Shown piece by piece: positions 6,933 through 9,589 of a stretch of DNA of 9,589 nucleotides. The notes beneath the pieces are model-generated. The model did no database searches and was not told the DNA's origin. It was given only the letters and a program-made list of their open reading frames with translations. This DNA is from Myxococcales bacterium. GTDB taxonomy: Bacteria > Myxococcota_A > Polyangia > Polyangiales > Houyiibacteriaceae. The stretch lies in the NCBI GenBank assembly GCA_020354595.1, contig CP070650.1, positions 1,165,021 through 1,174,609 of the forward strand. The letters are read 5' to 3'. Made by a program: the position numbers and the translations under genes. Position 1 is the first letter of the stretch, and every line of letters starts with the position of its first letter.

Positions 6933-6940
6933 AGTATACC
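6933..6940. promoter_or_regulatory. symmetric -10-like element between nadA and hemW
   Basis: The palindrome GTATAC (6934-6939) lies in the 50-base divergent gap. On the minus strand it reads TATACT (6938-6933), five of six matches to the -10 consensus and about 25 bases before the nadA ATG. On the plus strand it reads TATACC (6935-6940), 18 bases before the hemW ATG. A perfect TTGACA lies on the minus strand at 6965-6960, but 21 bases from the -10 is longer than the usual 17. Both leaders would be very short, and no strong ribosome binding site is visible for either gene. Confidence 0.35.
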
Positions 6941-6958
6941 TTCCGGCCGGCGCCCTGC

Positions 6959-8113
6959 ATGTCAAGCCATCCCACAGCGACCTCGGTCTACATCCACTTC
7001 CCGTGGTGCGCGCGAAAGTGCCCCTATTGCGACTTCGCGACCGAGCCGATCCGCGCCGAGGAGCTTCCCCATGAGGCGTATGCCGACGCCTTGCTGCGCG
7101 AGCTGGAGGCACGGGCCAATGATTTGCATGGCCGCGCGTTGAAGTCGGTCTTCTTCGGCGGCGGGACGCCGTCGCTTTGGACGCCAGCCGCGCTCGGTCG
7201 CGTACTTGGTGCAATCCGTGCGACGTTCGAAGCCGAGGTCGAAGACCTCGAGATCACGGTCGAATGCAATCCGAGCTCGCTCACCCGACAGAACGCGGCT
7301 CGCCTTCGCGAAGTCGGGGTCGGAAGGCTGTCGGTTGGCGTGCAATCGCTGCGCGATCCGCACCTGAAGTTTCTCGGACGCTTGCACGACTCGGAACGCG
7401 CCAAGAAGGCGCTTGTCGAAGCGACTGCCGAGGTGCCCCGGGTGAGCGCCGATTTGATGTTCGGGATGCCGGGTCAAACGAGCGCCGAGCTCGGCGACGA
7501 CATCGCGCGGATCGCCGACACCGGCGTCCTCCACGTCTCCGCGTACGCACTAACAATCGAAGACAAGACGATGTTCGGCTCGCTCCACCGGGCAGGCAAG
7601 CTTCGCGTCGCTTCGGAAGACCAATACGCGTCGCTGTTCGAACAGGTCGAGGAGCGCTTTACCGACCTCGGCTGGGAGCACTACGAAGTGTCGAACTATG
7701 CGGCGCCTGGCGAGGAGTCGCTGCACAACCTCCACTACTGGCGTGGCGGAGCCTACGTCGGCCTCGGCGCGGCGGCGGTTGGTTGCCTCGATCACGAAAC
7801 GGGTCGCGCCGAACGCTGGCGCAACGATCCGAGCCCGCAGCGCTACCTCACAAGGAGCACACTCGACACCAAAACCGAAACCCTCGGTCCAGACGAAATC
7901 GTTCGTGAGAGCCTGATGCTCGGGTTGCGAACGGCCGAGGGAATGAACGTTCGGGACACCCGGCGCCGCGCGGGTAGCGATCCGGAAGCAGGGCGGGAGA
8001 TGGAGATCGCGCAAGCCATCGAGCATGGGAACCTCGTCCGAGACGGCGACTGGCTGCGGGTTCCTCGGAGCCGCTGGCTGAAACTTGACGGCATTGTGCG
8101 AGACTTGTTCTAG
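6959..8113 (+). CDS. hemW: radical SAM heme chaperone HemW (coproporphyrinogen III oxidase-like)
   Basis: 384 residues. HemW binds heme and a 4Fe-4S cluster and delivers heme to respiratory enzymes; older annotations call it oxygen-independent coproporphyrinogen oxidase. The start YIHFPWCARKCPYCDF holds the radical SAM cysteines Cys17, Cys21 and Cys24. The position after Cys24-Asp25 is Phe, where genuine HemN has a further cysteine (CxC), so HemW is preferred. Other landmarks are FFGGGTPSLW (65-74, SAM-binding glycine motif), SVGVQSL (125-131), DLMFGMPGQT (165-174), HYEVSNYA (241-248), HNLHYWRGGAYVGLGAAA (256-273) and the HemN C-terminal domain LMLGLRTAEGMN (319-330). The ATG at 6959 puts the first strand ten residues in, as is usual. 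No Shine-Dalgarno sequence is visible. The gene is followed after 11 bases by ccmA and so is probably the first gene of a hemW-ccmA-ccmB operon, which fits a heme-trafficking role. Confidence 0.93.
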   Translation: MSSHPTATSVYIHFPWCARKCPYCDFATEPIRAEELPHEAYADALLRELEARANDLHGRALKSVFFGGGTPSLWTPAALGRVLGAIRATFEAEVEDLEITVECNPSSLTRQNAARLREVGVGRLSVGVQSLRDPHLKFLGRLHDSERAKKALVEATAEVPRVSADLMFGMPGQTSAELGDDIARIADTGVLHVSAYALTIEDKTMFGSLHRAGKLRVASEDQYASLFEQVEERFTDLGWEHYEVSNYAAPGEESLHNLHYWRGGAYVGLGAAAVGCLDHETGRAERWRNDPSPQRYLTRSTLDTKTETLGPDEIVRESLMLGLRTAEGMNVRDTRRRAGSDPEAGREMEIAQAIEHGNLVRDGDWLRVPRSRWLKLDGIVRDLF

Positions 8114-8124
8114 AGTGCGAACCG

Positions 8125-8781
8125 GTGAAGCTTGATTTCGAAGAGGTGGGGGTTACGGACCTCGGCAAGTCCTACGGGCCGACCCTCGCCCTTGCCGGGG
8201 TCGACCTGAGGTTCACAGCTGGCACGGTCACGGTGATTCGAGGTGCCAACGGGTCAGGGAAGTCGACCTTGCTGTGGCTCCTCGCGCTCTTGGCCCACCC
8301 CACGAAGGGCGCTATTCGCTACGGCCGATACGGCGTCGCGCACGCCGACGACCTCCGAGGCCGCATTGGCTTTGTCGCCCACCAGCTTCAGCTCTATCCG
8401 GGCCTCAGCGGCAGAGAAAACCTCGTGCTTGCCGCCAAGCTCCAGGGCATTTCGTACGCGAATGAGCGCGCCGAGGCTCTTGGCGAGGCTCTCGGCGTCG
8501 GCGAGTATTGGGATCGGCCAATCCGGACCTATTCTCGCGGGCAGGCGCAGCGCGTCTCGATCGCCCGCGCGCTCCTGCACGAGCCGAGGCTGTTGTTGAT
8601 GGACGAGCCGGCGACCGGCCTCGACGTGAAGTCTACGGACTCGTTCGTCGGTTTGATCGAGCAGGAGAAGCAGCGCGGCGCGATCGTCGTGGTCGTCACG
8701 CACGAAGCGAAGTTCGCAAACGCGGTGGGCGACCGCATTCTGCAGATGGAACGCGGCCGCATCGTGGAGCCGGCCCCATGA
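8125..8781 (+). CDS. ccmA: heme ABC transporter ATPase CcmA (cytochrome c maturation)
   Basis: 218 residues, the usual length of CcmA. It is the ATPase of the CcmABC(D) complex, which releases heme-loaded CcmE during System I cytochrome c biogenesis. A full set of ABC ATPase motifs is present: Walker A GANGSGKST (40-48), Q-loop Gln87 in FVAHQ, signature YSRGQAQR (136-143), Walker B LLLMDEP (156-162), D-loop TGLD, and H-loop His193 in VVTHE. The signature is a variant (Ser-Arg-Gly-Gln) of LSGGQ. The GTG at 8125 is used because no better in-frame start lies between hemW and the first beta strand; it gives a hemW-ccmA gap of 11 bases. Its TGA overlaps the ccmB ATG as ATGA, typical of translational coupling. 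The ATPase fold alone is generic. The CcmA assignment rests on protein length, the adjoining CcmB-like permease and the heme gene upstream. Confidence 0.87.
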   Translation: MKLDFEEVGVTDLGKSYGPTLALAGVDLRFTAGTVTVIRGANGSGKSTLLWLLALLAHPTKGAIRYGRYGVAHADDLRGRIGFVAHQLQLYPGLSGRENLVLAAKLQGISYANERAEALGEALGVGEYWDRPIRTYSRGQAQRVSIARALLHEPRLLLMDEPATGLDVKSTDSFVGLIEQEKQRGAIVVVVTHEAKFANAVGDRILQMERGRIVEPAP

Positions 8782-9458
8782 ACGTCCTTCGCGCCGCCTG
8801 GCTGGTTGCCCTCAAAGACCTTCAGCTCGAGCTCCGCACCAAGGAGATCCTCACCTCGACCGGGCTCTTCGCCGTCCTCGTCGTGACGCTCGGCTCACTT
8901 GCGTTCTACACCGACCCGGTCAGCTCGCCCAACGTCGCCCCGGGCGTGCTTTGGATCTCGATCCTGTTCTGCGGAATCCTGCTGATCGGTCGAAGCTGGG
9001 CACTCGAGCGCGAAAACGACGCGGTCTTCGGCCTGCTGATGTCGCCGATCCCTCGTGCCTCGATCTACGTCGGAAAAACGGTCAGCGCCCTTGCCCTCTT
9101 GTTCACGATCGAGCTCTTGTTAGTCCCGCTCTGCATGGTGTTCTTCCAGATCGAGCCGCGTGGCATTCTGTTTCCGCTCCTAGCACTGGTGTTCCTCGGC
9201 TCAATCGGCTTCGTCTCCACCGCGACGTTGTTTTCGGCCGTGGGCATTCGTACGCGCGCGCGTGACCTCATGCTCAGCGTGTTGGTGTTTCCGCTCGTCG
9301 CACCGGCCCTTCTCGCCTCCGCGGTTGCGACACGCGAGCTTTTCGCTGGGGCAACGACGACCGAGATACTCGGTTGGATGCGCATCCTCACCGCGTTCGA
9401 CCTCCTGTTCGTGGCCTTTGGCGTCTGGGTTTCGCGCTATCTCCTCTCGGAGACCTGA
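8778..9458 (+). CDS. ccmB: heme exporter permease CcmB
   Basis: 226 residues, the normal CcmB length. This is the integral membrane partner of CcmA in System I cytochrome c maturation. About six hydrophobic segments are visible: 26-44, 55-71, 101-124, 130-155, 164-184 and 199-220. The CcmB-type N-terminal pattern is present: ALKDLQLELRTKE before the first helix, then LWISILFCGILLIGRSWALE, followed by ENDAVFGLLMSPIPRASIYVGK. The last matches the family's Arg-x-x-x-x-Glu-Arg-Glu...Gly-Leu-Leu...Pro...Ile-Tyr-x-Gly-Lys arrangement. The ATG at 8778 overlaps the ccmA TGA by two bases, with a GGAG eight bases upstream inside ccmA, the best Shine-Dalgarno in the window. Upstream codons in the same open frame overlap ccmA and are not real coding sequence. 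No ccmC follows; the next gene lies on the opposite strand four bases later, so the operon ends here. Confidence 0.9.
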   Translation: MNVLRAAWLVALKDLQLELRTKEILTSTGLFAVLVVTLGSLAFYTDPVSSPNVAPGVLWISILFCGILLIGRSWALERENDAVFGLLMSPIPRASIYVGKTVSALALLFTIELLLVPLCMVFFQIEPRGILFPLLALVFLGSIGFVSTATLFSAVGIRTRARDLMLSVLVFPLVAPALLASAVATRELFAGATTTEILGWMRILTAFDLLFVAFGVWVSRYLLSET

Positions 9459-9466
9459 GCGCTCAG
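9455..9466. repeat. 12-bp perfect palindrome containing both convergent stop codons
   Basis: CTGAGCGCTCAG reads the same on both strands. It contains the ccmB stop TGA (9456-9458, plus) and the stop TGA of the redoxin gene (9465-9463, minus), with only four bases between them. There is no loop and no T tract, so it is not a standard intrinsic terminator. It may be a chance consequence of two convergent TGA codons separated by GCGC. Confidence 0.7.
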
Positions 9467-9588
9467 CGATAAGCGCGTATCAAGTCGAGAGCGAGCGGGT
9501 CCGACCAATCGAGCGCTCCGTCGTACCGAAAACGCACGACGCCGTCGGCATCGATGATCCAGGTCTCCGGAAAGAGCTTCGTGCCGAA
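9463..9588 (-). CDS. TlpA/CcmG-like thioredoxin-fold protein, C-terminal fragment
   Basis: Only the last 41 codons plus the TGA stop lie in the window; the gene continues beyond the right edge. The peptide starts FGTKLFPETWIIDADG and continues VVRFRYDGALDWSDPLALDLI to the end at RAYR. The Phe-Pro-Glu-Thr-Trp-Ile-Ile-Asp-x-x-Gly pattern, with a cis-proline before the beta strand and a following Val-Arg-Phe-Arg-Tyr strand and Gly, matches the C-terminal half of TlpA/ResA/CcmG-type membrane-tethered redoxins. In CcmG/DsbE the equivalent is PETFLID..G. The CxxC active site would lie outside the window and cannot be checked. Such proteins reduce apocytochrome c cysteines in the periplasm, which fits the neighbouring ccmAB genes. 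TlpA, ResA and CcmG cannot be separated from this piece. Confidence 0.75.
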   Translation of the reverse strand, partial: FGTKLFPETWIIDADGVVRFRYDGALDWSDPLALDLIRAYR

Positions 9589-9589
9589 C

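Noticed and set aside
6909..6958. NAD-sensing riboswitch upstream of nadA
   Set aside because: The whole divergent gap is 50 bases and the predicted nadA leader is about 18 bases, too short for a riboswitch.
6909..7214. 102-codon N-terminal extension of the nadA open frame
   Set aside because: It is Arg-rich sequence lying opposite the hemW 5' end; NadA homology begins soon after the ATG at 6908.
8508..8777. 90-codon N-terminal extension of the ccmB open frame
   Set aside because: It overlaps ccmA in another frame and has no membrane or family character; the ATGA overlap at 8778 is a typical coupled start.

Overview
The window is GC-rich and densely packed with ordinary-looking bacterial chromosomal genes. 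Three things point to a delta-proteobacterial, Myxococcota-like genome: a lipoprotein soluble lytic transglycosylase with a TPR array, a WS/DGAT acyltransferase, and heme/cytochrome c maturation genes. This is inference from gene content and protein flavour; no rRNA or other phylogenetic marker is present. I see no tRNA, rRNA, CRISPR array, insertion sequence or phage gene.

Layout. Positions 1-189 (minus) hold the N-terminus of a LolC/LolE-type permease cut by the window edge. It diverges from a TPR lytic transglycosylase lipoprotein (265-2448, plus) that carries an in-frame TAA in the middle of its catalytic domain. Tail to tail with it, overlapping by 4 bases, is a minus-strand run: a WS/DGAT wax ester/triacylglycerol synthase with a C-terminal SCP2-like lipid-binding domain (2445-4217), a type I DnaJ (4271-5350), and quinolinate synthase NadA (5439-6908). 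A clear intrinsic terminator lies directly after nadA, and a good promoter candidate lies between it and dnaJ. nadA is therefore probably its own unit, while dnaJ and the acyltransferase may be co-transcribed.

From a 50-base divergent gap with a symmetric TATA element, a plus-strand operon starts: hemW (6959-8113), ccmA (8125-8781) and ccmB (8778-9458). It meets the 3' end of a TlpA/CcmG-like redoxin on the minus strand (9463-9588). The two stop codons sit inside one perfect 12-base palindrome.

Functional themes. Envelope: lipoprotein trafficking and a broken peptidoglycan lyase that would itself be a lipoprotein. Neutral lipid storage: WS/DGAT-SCP2. NAD and heme: NadA and HemW are both 4Fe-4S proteins and are transcribed divergently; HemW, CcmAB and the CcmG-like redoxin form a heme-handling/cytochrome c maturation neighbourhood.

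I did not find a convincing undescribed system. The points most worth checking are the premature stop in the transglycosylase, the WS/DGAT-SCP2 fusion, and the hemW-ccmAB grouping.
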